Assembly (NCBI RefSeq): GCF_900089495.1
Contig: NZ_LT605203.1
Coordinates: 3,137,547 to 3,201,546 of the forward strand
DNA length: 64,000 nt
Direction of reading: 5' to 3'
From: Thiomonas sp. X19
GTDB lineage: Bacteria > Pseudomonadota > Gammaproteobacteria > Burkholderiales > Burkholderiaceae_C
Shown: piece after piece, positions 17,199-26,581 of the stretch
How the letters are laid out: each line of letters starts with the position of its first letter
How positions within the stretch are numbered: the first letter of the stretch is position 1
Position numbers and translations under genes: made by a program
Notes under the pieces: generated by a model
Database searches by the model: none
What the model was told of the DNA's origin: nothing
Seen by the model: only the letters and a program-made list of their open reading frames with translations

Positions 17199-17951
17199 TT
17201 AGGCCTGCCGGCACCTAGACGTGGCGCGGATTTCACGCAAACCCAGCGAGTCAAGTTCATACAAATGCGTGCGCCCCACGCGCCGGAAGCACCCCAACGC
17301 TTCCATTTTTTTGAAAGTCCGACTTAGGGTCTCTGGCCACAAATCCAGATAGTTGGCCAAGTCTCTTTTGCTCAATGGCAGTGACAGGCCTGCCCCCGGC
17401 GCGTCCAACCCCCGTTTTTCGTCTATCTGCAGGATGAAGTCCGCCAAACGGGCCATAGCGCCTAGCCGCAGACGCATGTTGTGGCGCAAAGCGCGGCTTA
17501 ACTCAGAGCCTGCCAGCATGGCCAGTGTCGGTAGACTGCTGTCGCGTTCTACTGTCCTCGCCCATGCCTGAGGCATGATCAAGCTCGCTGTACAACTGCG
17601 CATTGCAAGCGCGTCCGCCGTGTGCACCCCTTCTGCATATCCAGCAGCCCCGAGCACGTCGCCTTCCATTGCAAGATCCATAACCTTGCGTGATTTGGTT
17701 TTTTTGCGATCTTGTTTGAGCGACACCAGAATGACCCCGCGCATCAAGACATAGAGCCCCCCCATGGGTTCACCACGGTTATACAGCGACTCGCCCTCGC
17801 TGAGCGTGGAGATGTGTTCGGCTATGTTTCCTGCTTTGAAGATGGCTGCCTTGGCGTTGGCGCTTGCACTGCGCCATAGCGGCGCGGGCATCACCTTCGA
17901 ATGCTGCACATCGAGAAGTAGCGAGCAACCAGTGGCTTCAATAGTGGTCAT
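17199..17951 (-). CDS. Crp/Fnr-family transcriptional regulator
   Basis: 250 residues. A cyclic-nucleotide-binding-like beta roll (LSEGESLYNRGEPMGGLYVL, EGDVLGAAGYAEG) is followed by a dimerisation helix and a helix-turn-helix (LSKRDLANYLDLWPETLSRTFKKM). Fnr-type iron-sulfur ligation is not evident: only one Cys lies near the N-terminus (GCSLLL), so it is closer to DNR/NNR or CooA-like branches than to true Fnr. It is separated from the nor operon only by mobile elements (11.4-16.9 kb), making it a candidate NO- or redox-responsive regulator of norCB. That link is positional inference. Confidence 0.88.
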   Translation of the reverse strand: MTTIEATGCSLLLDVQHSKVMPAPLWRSASANAKAAIFKAGNIAEHISTLSEGESLYNRGEPMGGLYVLMRGVILVSLKQDRKKTKSRKVMDLAMEGDVLGAAGYAEGVHTADALAMRSCTASLIMPQAWARTVERDSSLPTLAMLAGSELSRALRHNMRLRLGAMARLADFILQIDEKRGLDAPGAGLSLPLSKRDLANYLDLWPETLSRTFKKMEALGCFRRVGRTHLYELDSLGLREIRATSRCRQA

Positions 17952-18123
17952 GGGCTGACTACCCTATGTAGGTATTTAGTTTACCAGTTTAGATGGGGTC
18001 TCTGTTTCTGCCTTGCTCCGGATCAAGAAATGACACTGCATCATGCCGCGAACAGAAGTGGCAGTACCGCCTACTCAATTCTGGAGTGCCTTATTCAAAA
18101 TTGGCCGGCGTCAACTATCTTGA

Positions 18124-19980
18124 GTGCGCCGGGAGACCGGCATGGAGTAAGTGGTGCAAGTCCACCGCGATGAAGGCATAGCGAACCACATCGGCCCCGA
18201 GCCGTGCGCAGGCACCCGCGAGGATGCCTGCGAAGCGTCGGCAGGGGAACGCATAGGCCAGCCATTGAGCCACGACAGAGTTGATATCCCGGGTGCCAAC
18301 GCTGTTCAAGTTGCGGAAGGCTATACATTCGAGCACGCCATCGCAAGCGCTCGGATGACCCAGCGTTGTCGCAGACCCTGGCATGTGCGCACGCTCCATG
18401 CGCGGGAACCGGGAGATCTCCAGTCTGACCGGCGGCGGCTGTACCAGCCGGCGGCCCGCATCGGGAAGGCGAGGAGCCGAAGCCGATGATGAACAGATGG
18501 GAGAAATCAGACCTCGCCATAGTAGCGACGAAGCCTGCGAACAAGGCCGGGCGACCGGCGGCGGAGTGGGCGGAGCCAAGGGCGGGGGCCGAGGGGAACA
18601 CGGGCCACTCACACACGCGACGGACGCAGAGCCGCGGTAGTGTGTCACAGGGACTGGACCGTGTACGCCGCGCTGCGAAGCAGCGGAAGAAGGAGAGATT
18701 CACGGCGGTGCTGCACCATGTCACAGTCGATTTACTGACGGATGCATTCCTGGCGCTCAAGCGCTGGGCCGCACCCGGAGTGGACGGCGCGACGTGGCAG
18801 GACTACGAGGCCAATCTCGAGGAGATGACCTTCGAGGTCTTCACCGCCGAGTCCATGGTGGCACGTACCGGGCGCAGCCCGTCAGGCGACGGTTCATTCC
18901 GAAGGCTGATGGCAAGCAGCGACCACTGGGGGTCACCGCCATGGAAGACAAAATCGTCCAGCGAGCGGTGGTCACGGTACTCACGGCGATCTACGAAGAA
19001 GACTTCCTCGGATTCTCGTATGGGTTCCGGCCCGGCCGCAGTCAGCACGATGCCCTTGATGCCTTGGCAGTTGGGATTCGCGCTGCGCGTGTGAACTGGA
19101 TTCTGGATGCCGACATTCGGAGCGACTTCGACAAGATCGACCCGTCTTGGCTGGTTCGATTCCTGGAACATCGCATCGGAGATGCGCGCGTCATCCGCCT
19201 TGTGCGCAAATGGCTCAAGGCGGGCGTAATGAAGGACGGGACGTGGAGCGTCAGCGAGACAGGCACCCCGCAAGGGGCAGTGGTATCCCCGCTGCTTGCT
19301 AACGTCTTTCTGCACGATGTCTTCGATCTCTGGGCTGCACAGTGGCGCCGGCGAGAGGCCACCGGCAAGATGATCGTCGTGCGTTATGCCGACGACATCG
19401 TGGCGGGCTTCGAACTTGAAGCCGATGCGAGGCGCTTCTGGGATGCGATGCGCGAGAGGTTCGCGCAGTTCGCGCTCGAGTTGCACGGAGACAAGACCCG
19501 GCTGCTGGAGTTCGGCCGCTTTGCGGCACCGAATCGAGAGCGGCACGGGCTTGGCAAGCCAGAGACGTTCACCTTCCTGGGGTTCATCTTCATTTGCGGC
19601 AAGTCCCAGCGCGGAGCTTTCCAGCTCCAGCGCAAGAGTCGGGGCGACCGCATGAGGGCCACGCTTCAGGAGATCAAAGCGCAGTTGCGTCGGCGCATGC
19701 ACGGCCCCATTCCCTCACAAGGGAGGTGGCTTCGGTCGGTGGTGCAAGGCTACTTCGCGTACCACGCAGTGCCTACCAACTCACGGGCGATAGGGGCCTT
19801 CCGCTACCACGTCACAGACCTATGGCGGCGTACGCTCCGGCGACGAAGCCAGAAGGACGGATGACCTGGGAGCGGATGACCAAACTTGCTGCGGACTGGC
19901 TACCGCGGCCCCGTATCCTTCATCCCTGGCCTGACCAGCGCTTCGACGTCAAACACCCGAGGTGGCGCCGGCCAGGATAG
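18124..19980 (+). mobile_element. Group II intron, 3'-truncated
   Basis: It begins GTGCGCC, the characteristic 5' end of a bacterial group II intron, followed by about 360 bases of structured RNA-like sequence and a reverse transcriptase ORF. The ORF ends at 19980 and the sequence turns immediately into unrelated DNA, so domains V and VI are missing. It is flanked by an inverted 13-mer (GGCGTCAACTATC at about 18108; its reverse complement near 19976). The intron cannot splice as it stands. Confidence 0.75.
18486..19980 (+). pseudogene. ltrA: Group II intron reverse transcriptase/maturase, two frameshifts
   Basis: The protein is readable across three frames. MMNRWEKSDLAIVATKPANK through WAAPGVDGATWQDYEANL is in the first. 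After a 1-base shift near 18830 the RT core continues: RRFIPKADGKQRPLGV, GFSYGFRPGRSQHDAL, TGTPQGAVVSPLLAN and catalytic VVRYADDIVAGF. After a second shift near 19861 comes the thumb/maturase end (WERMTKLAADWL, RILHPWPDQRF). The usual DADIRGFFD-like motif reads DADIRSDFDKID. With both shifts and a truncated intron this is a dead copy, unless the shifts are sequencing errors. Confidence 0.85.
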
Positions 19981-20109
19981 TTGACGCCGCCCACAGTCAG
20001 GACAAGAATGCGCGAGATGGCGGGGCGTCCGGGATCGCTGCGATTCTCCGAGGGCTTGGCGTCATCACGGGTTCCTTCGCGAGATTGAACTTGGCAGCGC
20101 GCTCCAGGC

Positions 20110-20495
20110 TCAAAGGCTGTTCGGTTCGAACAACATGCCGGGCTGATGATGGACATAACCATTGATCAGGCTGCCAGGCAAGCTCAGGGCGCGCAAGCTG
20201 ACCAGAGCATCTTCGGCCGTAGCTCCCTGGTTGTAAACGGCTTCGAAGTGCTCGATCACCTCGATAAACCCCTGGCTGCAAGGGGAGAGCCGTATCCGCT
20301 CGACACCGGCTTGGCGCAAAGCGGGGGCCTCGTGAAGGAGTGCCTGCAGTCCGGCGGACTGAACTTGTGTGCCGTTCAGACAGAGAAAAGGCTGGCCCTC
20401 GCTGCTGCGCAACAGCAGGCCATCGGCATCATCGCGGCAGCGGAATGCGCAGGAATCCTTATGCAGATGATGATGCCGCGCGGTGAAGCATGGGG
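20110..20495 (-). pseudogene. ubiV: 3' fragment of ubiV (oxygen-independent ubiquinone synthesis)
   Basis: The C-terminal part of a U32-family protein: CFTARHHHLHKDSCAFRC preserves three cysteines spaced as in the UbiV 4Fe-4S site, followed by QPFLCLNGTQVQS and GVERIRLSPCSQG, which align with the known UbiV end. UbiU-UbiV hydroxylate the ubiquinone ring without O2, needed for anaerobic respiration such as denitrification. The N-terminal half is replaced by an IS66 TnpC fragment. After the stop, on the same strand, MTPSPRRIAAIPDAPPSRAF may be the beginning of ubiT, cut at about 19990 by the intron junction (tentative). Confidence 0.7.
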
Positions 20496-20706
20496 CGCCC
20501 AGGCTCTCGCTGGACTGGCCGAAGCGCCATTGCTTGAGGCGCGCCAACTCGAAGCTCAGCGCTGCAATCTTGGTCGATTGGAATTGGAGCTTGGCACGCT
20601 GATGCGCAATCTCGACACTGAACTGCTCAATGATGGATCGCGCGTACTGCGCGGCCGGATCGTCGCCCAGGGCCTGGAGTCGGTCGCAATCGAGAGCGTC
20701 GAGCAT
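20490..20706 (-). pseudogene. tnpC: N-terminal fragment of IS66 TnpC
   Basis: Starts MLDALDCDRLQALGDDPAAQ and includes the Zn/leucine-zipper-like leader SFELARLKQWRFGQSSESL typical of IS66 TnpC, then runs without a stop into ubiV sequence at about 20495. Only about 72 of some 520 residues remain. A GAGAGAGAGGAGAGA tract upstream acts as a Shine-Dalgarno. Confidence 0.8.
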
Positions 20707-20786
20707 AGGCCAATTCTCTCTCCTCTCTCTCTCTCGCGCGCACGCGCGAGAATCGGGAGTTGTCCCGATCGACAAGCGCTTGGGGG

Positions 20787-21128
20787 CTACACCACGGCAA
20801 TGGCACCGGCTATGGCGTGCGCGCTCATGCGCTGCCAGGGCAGACCGGCGGCCAGCCAGTTCCATTGCTGCTCACTCAGGTGCAGGTCACCCCGGTCGTC
20901 TTGCGGCCAGGCAAACCGGCCTTCTTGCAGTCGGCGCGTGCATAGCCAGATCCCCGCCCCGTCGTACACCAGCACCTTCAGCCGCGTGGCGCGGCGGTTG
21001 GCAAACACATAGGCGTGGTGCGGCTGGGCCGATCCAAACCGGGCAATGACCAGCCCCAGCAGGCTGTCCATGCCGCCGCGCAGATCACTGCTGCCCACGG
21101 CCAGCCAGATGGCCTCAATCCGCAGCAT
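20787..21128 (-). CDS. tnpB: IS66 TnpB (Orf2) protein
   Basis: A complete 113-residue IS66 Orf2: LRIEAIWLAVGSSDLRGGMD near the start, then YVFANRRATRLKVLVYDGAGIWLCTRRL and the end GLPWQRM. It overlaps the tnpA remnant by about 4 codons' distance, as usual for IS66. Intact by itself but in a broken element, since tnpC is truncated and tnpA is frameshifted. Confidence 0.88.
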   Translation of the reverse strand: MLRIEAIWLAVGSSDLRGGMDSLLGLVIARFGSAQPHHAYVFANRRATRLKVLVYDGAGIWLCTRRLQEGRFAWPQDDRGDLHLSEQQWNWLAAGLPWQRMSAHAIAGAIAVV

Positions 21129-21131
21129 GGC

Positions 21132-21502
21132 TCACCCCAGCCAGGCACGCAGCCACTGCGCGCACTCAGCCGCATGAGCCACGGGCCAGTCGATCTGGGC
21201 GCGGCGTTGGGCAACCTCGCAGGTGATGCGGGCGCGTCCTGGGTGGGGACTTCCGCCCGCCGCCGCCGCCGGGAGCGGGCTGCATTGGGCACGCACGAAG
21301 GCGCTGCGCCGTGGTGGCTGGGCCAGGCCAGCGAGTTGGGCTCGCCAGCGCGGTGCGTGCGACAGCCAGCCGCGAATCTAACCGTAGCTGATGCCTTGGC
21401 TGTGGGCAAAAACCTCGGCGCTCACACCCGCTGGCCTTGAGTTCATCGACAAGGTGCCAGAATCTCGCGAATCCGCTCCTCACTGAGTTTGTCTGTTCGC
21501 AT
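21132..21502 (-). pseudogene. tnpA: IS66 TnpA (Orf1), frameshifted with internal stop
   Basis: Begins MRTDKLSEERIREILA in one frame. The continuation (ELKASG, then VSAEVFAHSQGISYG, a stop, then IRGWLSHAPRWRAQLAG and ending AAECAQWLRAWLG) needs two frame changes and reads through one nonsense codon. The C-terminal ARITCEVAQRRAQIDWPVA matches the IS66 Orf1 end. Decayed. Confidence 0.7.
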
Positions 21503-21541
21503 GGAGTCTCCGAAAAAACCCAAGCTTCACTCAGCCCCGAC

Positions 21542-22133
21542 TCATTGAAAAGATGGGTTCGCCAGCCGCTTACGCAAGACCCCCGTCAGCGCGCGCTCGA
21601 TGTCATTCATCCCATTGAGCAAATCACGCGTGAGCGGATCGCGCAAGGGTGGCTCCACCACCGCCTGAGCCCACAGCCGCATAAAGATGATGTGGTGACG
21701 CCGAAAGCGCCGCACCGTCAGCCCCACCTCCAACCCCGGATCCAGCCGCCAGGTCAACCGCCACCCTGCCCTTGTTCCCGCCACCAGCAAGCCCAGCGCC
21801 TGCAACCGGCGCACGCTGGCCAGGATGCGCGCCGGGCTGGCCTCCAGCAGACCCAGAGCCGGGTCCAACACCTGCGCCAACACCTGCCAGTCCCGCTGGC
21901 GCAAGTCCTGCGGCCGCTGTTGCAAGCGCCGCGAGGCCGCAGTCGGTGCCAAACAGCCGCATGCCGCGCAACAGGAGCCTCAGCGCAGATGCCGCGGATG
22001 GGATGCCATCCGCCAACAGCGGATGGGCCTCATAGACCTCATCCAACTCATCCTGCGTGGTCCCATTGGGAATGTTGGCCAGAGCAAGCGACACCGCCAC
22101 CTGCAACGACCAGGCACAAGGCACACAGACCAC
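21542..22133 (-). pseudogene. Unknown ORF split over two frames
   Basis: The upstream frame encodes VAVSLALANIPNGTTQDELD and ALRLLLRGMRLFGTDCGLAA. The match-like continuation LQQRPQDLRQRDWQVLAQVL through RRFRRHHIIFMRLWAQAVV to the stop lies in another frame after about 21935. Codon use is coding-like in both. No family is recognised. It may be a decayed passenger gene between the IS66 and IS1634 remnants. Confidence 0.35.
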
Positions 22134-22254
22134 GACCGGGGCCCGCTCCTACTCCTGCCGTCCAATGCACAGATGCTCCATCGACCCATGCGGTTTGCCG
22201 CAATGCACACAGCGGTTGCGCTGCGGGCCAGCGCGGCTTCAATGGCCTGGACGC

Positions 22255-22922
22255 TGGTGCAGCAAAGCGCCAAGCGGCGTCAGACCATCGAGGCCATTGT
22301 GCAAGAGGCCCAGCAACGAGCCGGCAAGCTCGACGCCCAGGACGCCGGCGCCGCCTTCAAGGGGCGGCGTCTGAGTGACTCGGGCGCCAAGGCGTGGCTG
22401 TTTCGCGCCGTCAGCGATGCGCACCTTGGGTCGATCATCAAGGTGGATCTGCAATCGGATCGGTTCGCCTACACCGTGGACGAGGCGGCGCTTGCGCGGG
22501 CCGAACTCCATGACGGCAAGCTGCTGCTGGTGACCAATACCCGAGACCTCGACCCCGCGGAGGTGATCGCGCGCTACAAATCGCTGGCCGACATCGAGCG
22601 GGGGTTCCGGGTGCTCAAATCCGAGATCGAGATCGCCCCGGTGTTTCACCGCCTGCCCGACCGCATTCGGGCCCACGCCCTGATCTGCTTCATGGCGCTG
22701 GTGCTGTATCGCGTGCTGCGCATGCAACTCAAGACCGCCGGCAGCCCTTACTCCCCGGAGCGCGCGCTCGAGATCGCTCGCCACATCCAGCTTCACCAGG
22801 TCCGCATCGCCGGCCAGGGCGCTGCCAGCGGGCTGACTGAACTGAGCTCCGAGCAGCTCGCCTTGTTTGACCAACTTCAACTCAACATCCCGGCCAAAGA
22901 ACCCTTCGACACCGCCCTGTAG
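22255..22922 (+). pseudogene. IS1634-family transposase, C-terminal fragment
   Basis: The frame reads RAGKLDAQDAGAAFKGRRLS, LLLVTNTRDLDPAEVIARYK, SLADIERGFRVLKSEIEIAP and RIRAHALICFMALVLYRVL up to the stop. It is clearly homologous to the complete IS1634 transposase at 13373 but diverged, so it is a different element. The N-terminal 330 or so residues are missing. Confidence 0.85.
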
Positions 22923-22975
22923 TGCCAATTTCCATCGCCAAAACATCGGTGAATCAACAGGTTGCGTAAAAATAT

Positions 22976-23726
22976 GTCGAACTCGGGCGGCCCGATAGCG
23001 GTGGACAGTTCGTCTTCGAATACACCGCCGGGGGGTTCGAGCCCTATTTGCAGGCCATCGACCAGCGCCACCTGATGCCGCGGGTGACCGATCCTGGCAC
23101 GCACGCCCAGCAACTCGCCTACTTGCGTGCCTGGCGCAGCGAAACAATCGAGACGACGACCAGCTATGCCGGCAACCCCGCCGTGGCCGATCTGCATGAC
23201 GCCGCCCAGGCCGCCGGCATCCGCAGCAGCGCGGCAGTCCCGCTGAAGGATGCGCAGGGCCATGTGTTCGCCGTGCTGATCCTGTTTGGCCGCTACCCCG
23301 GCGTGTTCGAGACCCCCTCGGCGCGAACGTTTCTGGCGGCCCTGGGCCTGCTGGTGAGCGAGCGGCAACATGAGACCTCGCGGGAACAGCGATTCGCGCC
23401 GATCTCCGCCGAACGCCGGCATGCGCTGCGGGATCGCCTGTATCGCGGGGCTCTGGAGCTGCACTACCAGCCGGTGGTGGATTTGCGCTGCGGCAAACCC
23501 GATCTGGTCGAGGCCCTGGCGCGCCTGCGGCTGGAGGACGGCACGCTGGCCAGTCCCGCGGAGTTCCTGCCCGGATTCGGCGCGACGGAGCTTGTGCGCC
23601 TCTTTCGGGATGGATTGCACCAGGCCCTGACCCAGCTTCAAGCTTGGGACGCGCAGGGGTTGAAGCTTGTCGTGAGCCTGAACCTGCCCCCAGCCGTGCT
23701 GATCCATCCCGATTGCTCCACCTGGG
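22976..23726 (+). pseudogene. GAF-EAL cyclic-di-GMP phosphodiesterase fragment
   Basis: Truncated at both ends. The first 120 residues (VELGRPDSGGQFVFEYTAGG, then VAVLILFG-like VFAVLILFGRYPGVFETP) form a GAF sensor domain. The second part starts an EAL domain (LHYQPVVDLRCGKPDLVEAL, LKLVVSLNLPPAVLI). In EAL proteins the EALxR signature gives c-di-GMP hydrolysis; here the corresponding motif reads EALARL, which keeps E-A-L. The rest of the EAL catalytic residues are lost where IS5-type sequence starts at about 23727. Confidence 0.75.
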
Positions 23727-24490
23727 ATCCGTAAATAATATTGACCTTCAGCGGCACCTTGCGAAAGGCGATGATGGCAGCAGCGAGATGGTTCAGGGCG
23801 AGGAAGCTGCGCTCAAGTTTTTCGTAACGCACGAGCAATTTACGGAAGCGGTTGAACCCGCTATGACAAACCTCGACGACCCATCGGCGTGCCTTCTTGG
23901 TTGGGCTGCGCTTCTTCGTGTCGGCCTCCTGGCGGCGACTCACCACGTGGGGGATGTAGCCATGCGAAATGATGGTGGCATGCGCAGGTCTGACGCGATA
24001 GCCGGCATCCGCACACAGGTGCTTGTGGCGCCTGCGCGCGGGCCTCTTGCGCTTGACCATCATGGACTGCAGCACGGCATCGAGCTGGGCGACGTCAAGG
24101 GCGTTGGCCCCGGTGACGATGAGGGACAAGGGGACGCCATGCCCGTCCACCAGAAGGTGACGCTTGCTGCCCTTTTTTCCCCCGGTCCGTGGGGTTGGGA
24201 CCCACAGCCTCTTGCGCCAGGGGCGCTTTGAACATGGCCCCATCGATGCTCTGCCAGCGCCAGGCGATGCCCTCCATCGCGTCATACTCGGCCAGCCCAG
24301 CCTTCCACAACGATGCAAAGACCCCTGCACGCTCCCAATCGAGGAAGCGCTGGTGCACGGCGTTGGCACTGCCAAAGCGCTCCTTGGGCAGTGCCTTCCA
24401 TGGGCATCCGGTGCGCAGCCAGCGTTGTGCGCCAGCTAGGCCAATGGTGCTCGCGAAACGTTGGGCACTGGCCGCAACGCCCAGGCCTCG
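23727..24490 (-). pseudogene. IS5-family (two-frame) transposase remnant
   Basis: The first part (TGCPWKALPKERFGSANAVH through WRWQSIDGAMFKAPL) and the second part (SKRHLLVDGHGVPLSLIVTG, HLCADAGYR, FNRFRKLLVRYEKLERSFLA) lie in adjacent frames. The switch is at a run of six A (minus strand; 24173-24178), the programmed frameshift site used by IS5/IS427-group elements. The N-terminus is degraded, and the 3' end runs into the EAL fragment without a stop, so both element ends are doubtful. Confidence 0.75.
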
Positions 24491-24924
24491 CGCGCTTGAC
24501 GCAGCAACATGTCGGGCTGTAGGCAAAAACACAAATGTGGATCCGGGAACCAGGCCAACGCACCTCGCTTGAGCCGCAAATGCTGGCTCAAACGAGGGCG
24601 CTACGCCAGACTTTCTGGGATCTGACCTACGCACGCAAACGCAAGCGGTTTTTGTGCTCCAGTCCAAGGAAGATGCCTACGCTTGATGTCGATCGATAGC
24701 CACCCAAACGTGCTGCGATACCTGTTCTGCTGCCAACAACAGTATCGCAGATGACGAAATCGTCATCTTGGCGTCATGGAAATGGCGTGAATGAACGCGT
24801 AATATTTCAGTTTATTTTCCGTGACGCTTTGAAATCAACATCTCACGCGAAATGAGCATGCGCGCTAACGTTCTTCGGATTTGCGTGGGGATTAATATTC
24901 TTCAATCTGAATGGAATGCAATTG
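24491..24924. other. 434-bp intergenic region upstream of the barrel gene
   Basis: No convincing gene. GC falls sharply towards the right, consistent with a foreign segment carrying the outer-membrane protein gene. It contains the palindrome at 24749-24768, and promoter sequences for the following gene are expected here. Confidence 0.5.
24749..24768. promoter_or_regulatory. Near-perfect palindrome, possible operator
   Basis: AGATGACGA and TCGTCATCT are 9-base inverted arms separated by two bases, about 150 bases upstream of the outer-membrane protein start. There is no T-tract, so a protein-binding site is more likely than a terminator. The binding protein is unknown. Confidence 0.4.
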
Positions 24925-25410
24925 ATGAAATCGACGAAGTTAGTTATGATGGCAATATCTGTTGCGACGATTTTAGCCGCCCCATTGGCCAACGCAAGTA
25001 CTGGGTTTAATTTCGGGGCAAACATTGCAAAAACGACAACCTCTGGATATGGAAATTCATCTGATTTCGGGTTTACGGCCGGTTATGATTTGAATCAATC
25101 GTTAGGATTGGAGGCGGGCTACGAATCATTGATGGGCTATGAAATGACGATGTGGAGTGTGAGTGGCCTCGGTCGTTATCAACTTACAAACCATATTCAT
25201 CTCCTTGGGCGATTGGGCCTGGCACATTGGACCGAGAGCCCGACTGGCAGGCACAACGCAAGCGGAACCGACCCCCTGCTTGGTTTGGGGTTGTCCTATA
25301 GCTTGACACCGGCGATGAGCATACGCACCGAATACCAATTTGTACCCAATTCAGGTGGTCTTGGAACAAGTTTGGATACGCTACTCATCGGTGTTAACTA
25401 TCGTTTCTAA
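24925..25410 (+). CDS. OmpA-like outer-membrane beta-barrel protein
   Basis: A 161-residue protein with a Sec signal peptide (MKSTKLVMMAISVATILAAP, cleavage after LANA) and alternating aromatic/polar strands (GFNFGANIAKTTT, FGFTAGYDLNQSLGLEAGYE, SIRTEYQFV) ending in the outer-membrane sorting signal YRF. This is the eight-stranded porin/OmpA-beta-barrel type. I take the second in-frame ATG because the signal peptide starts there. Its GC content is clearly lower than its neighbours, suggesting horizontal transfer. A Rho-independent terminator follows. Confidence 0.8.
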   Translation: MKSTKLVMMAISVATILAAPLANASTGFNFGANIAKTTTSGYGNSSDFGFTAGYDLNQSLGLEAGYESLMGYEMTMWSVSGLGRYQLTNHIHLLGRLGLAHWTESPTGRHNASGTDPLLGLGLSYSLTPAMSIRTEYQFVPNSGGLGTSLDTLLIGVNYRF

Positions 25411-25472
25411 ACAAGTTGAGATAGAGCGCATCTTTCGATAACGCAAACTTTTCTCATGAATATTGATGAATC

Positions 25473-25493
25473 AACCCGCTTCGGCGGGTTTTT
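25473..25493 (+). terminator. Rho-independent terminator after the barrel gene
   Basis: AACCCGC-TTCG-GCGGGTTTTT: a 7-bp GC-rich stem with a UUCG tetraloop and a T-run, 63 bases after the stop. Confidence 0.9.
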
Positions 25494-25649
25494 CATACCC
25501 TGCCTCAGTTTGGCCAGAAGCACCTTCACAACGATCTGGCCTGCTTACCTTTGGGACAGTTGTGTGACATCCACACGGGCGGCCTGAAGCGCCTGATACG
25601 TTCAGGCTTGGTGGTCCGTCGAACCCCTATGCGGACGCCGGCACCCCGA

Positions 25650-26579
25650 TCAACCACTCCCCATCGACTGCCGATCCATTCCCGGCATGAGATTCATCAG
25701 GATGCCGGCGGCCAGCAGCACCGCAAGCCCAGTCGCTATTTCGACCGCGATGCTGATTCGGAGGTGCTGTTGCGTCATCGCTGCGTCCGGCCCGGTAAGG
25801 CGTGGCGTCAAGCAATAACGATTGATCCCAGCCAAGCACAACAGCAAACAAAACAACAAAATTTTCACTAAAACAACTTGACCGTAGTTGGTGAACAACA
25901 GCCCATTGAGCCCGCCGACCAGCACGACGCCCTGCACCAGCGCGGTAAGAGCGATTGCCGACACGCAAAGCACACCCAGCGGCGAGAACCGGCGCAAAGC
26001 ATCCTGTGCCGCTGCGGGCGGCACGGCGTCGACAACGCAATAGAGCGGCATCAGAGCACCGAGCCACGCACCAGCGGCAACGATGTGGATCGCGGTGCTC
26101 CCCCACAGAAATATGCCGAGGCTACCGGGCATTGCCGCGCCGTGATCCAGTGCGGATTCAGTTGCCGCTGCCGCACCGGCCAGCAGCGCAGCTATGCCCA
26201 TCCGGCGCTGCCCCGCACCATCACCAAAGACCAGCACCGCCAGCACAATCAGCCCGCAGCGCAGCACCAACAGCCGTCCGAAATTCGTCTCCCGTAAGAC
26301 GGGCCAGACGAAGCCGAACACGGCCTCGAGATTGCTGGAGCCGCCGATATAAACGGCCTCCAGCAGCAGCCAGAGCGCGCCGGCGATCAACGCCACCAGC
26401 AGACTCGACCGAACCACACGGGCGATACCGCGGTTCACGAGTCGCACAGCGGCAGCATCAACTAGATCCAGGACGGGTGGCGCAATGACGGCCCGGAACA
26501 GAGCCGCACCAAAAATCGAAAGAGAACCTGCCAGATGTAGCCCGCGCGCGATGCCGCGAGTCAACTCGCCCTCAGTCAT
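25650..26579 (-). CDS. copD: CopD-family copper transport membrane protein
   Basis: 309 residues with about eight membrane helices (LHLAGSLSIFGAALFRAVIA, SSLLVALIAGALWLLLEAVY, STAIHIVAAGAWLGALMPLY). The helix with H-I-V-A-A-G-A-W-L-G is the CopD signature, providing metal-coordinating residues. CopD proteins move copper from the periplasm into the cytoplasm together with CopC. It starts 2 bases after copC, clearly one transcript. The length matches the family. Confidence 0.88.
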   Translation of the reverse strand: MTEGELTRGIARGLHLAGSLSIFGAALFRAVIAPPVLDLVDAAAVRLVNRGIARVVRSSLLVALIAGALWLLLEAVYIGGSSNLEAVFGFVWPVLRETNFGRLLVLRCGLIVLAVLVFGDGAGQRRMGIAALLAGAAAATESALDHGAAMPGSLGIFLWGSTAIHIVAAGAWLGALMPLYCVVDAVPPAAAQDALRRFSPLGVLCVSAIALTALVQGVVLVGGLNGLLFTNYGQVVLVKILLFCLLLCLAGINRYCLTPRLTGPDAAMTQQHLRISIAVEIATGLAVLLAAGILMNLMPGMDRQSMGSG

Positions 26580-26581
26580 TT

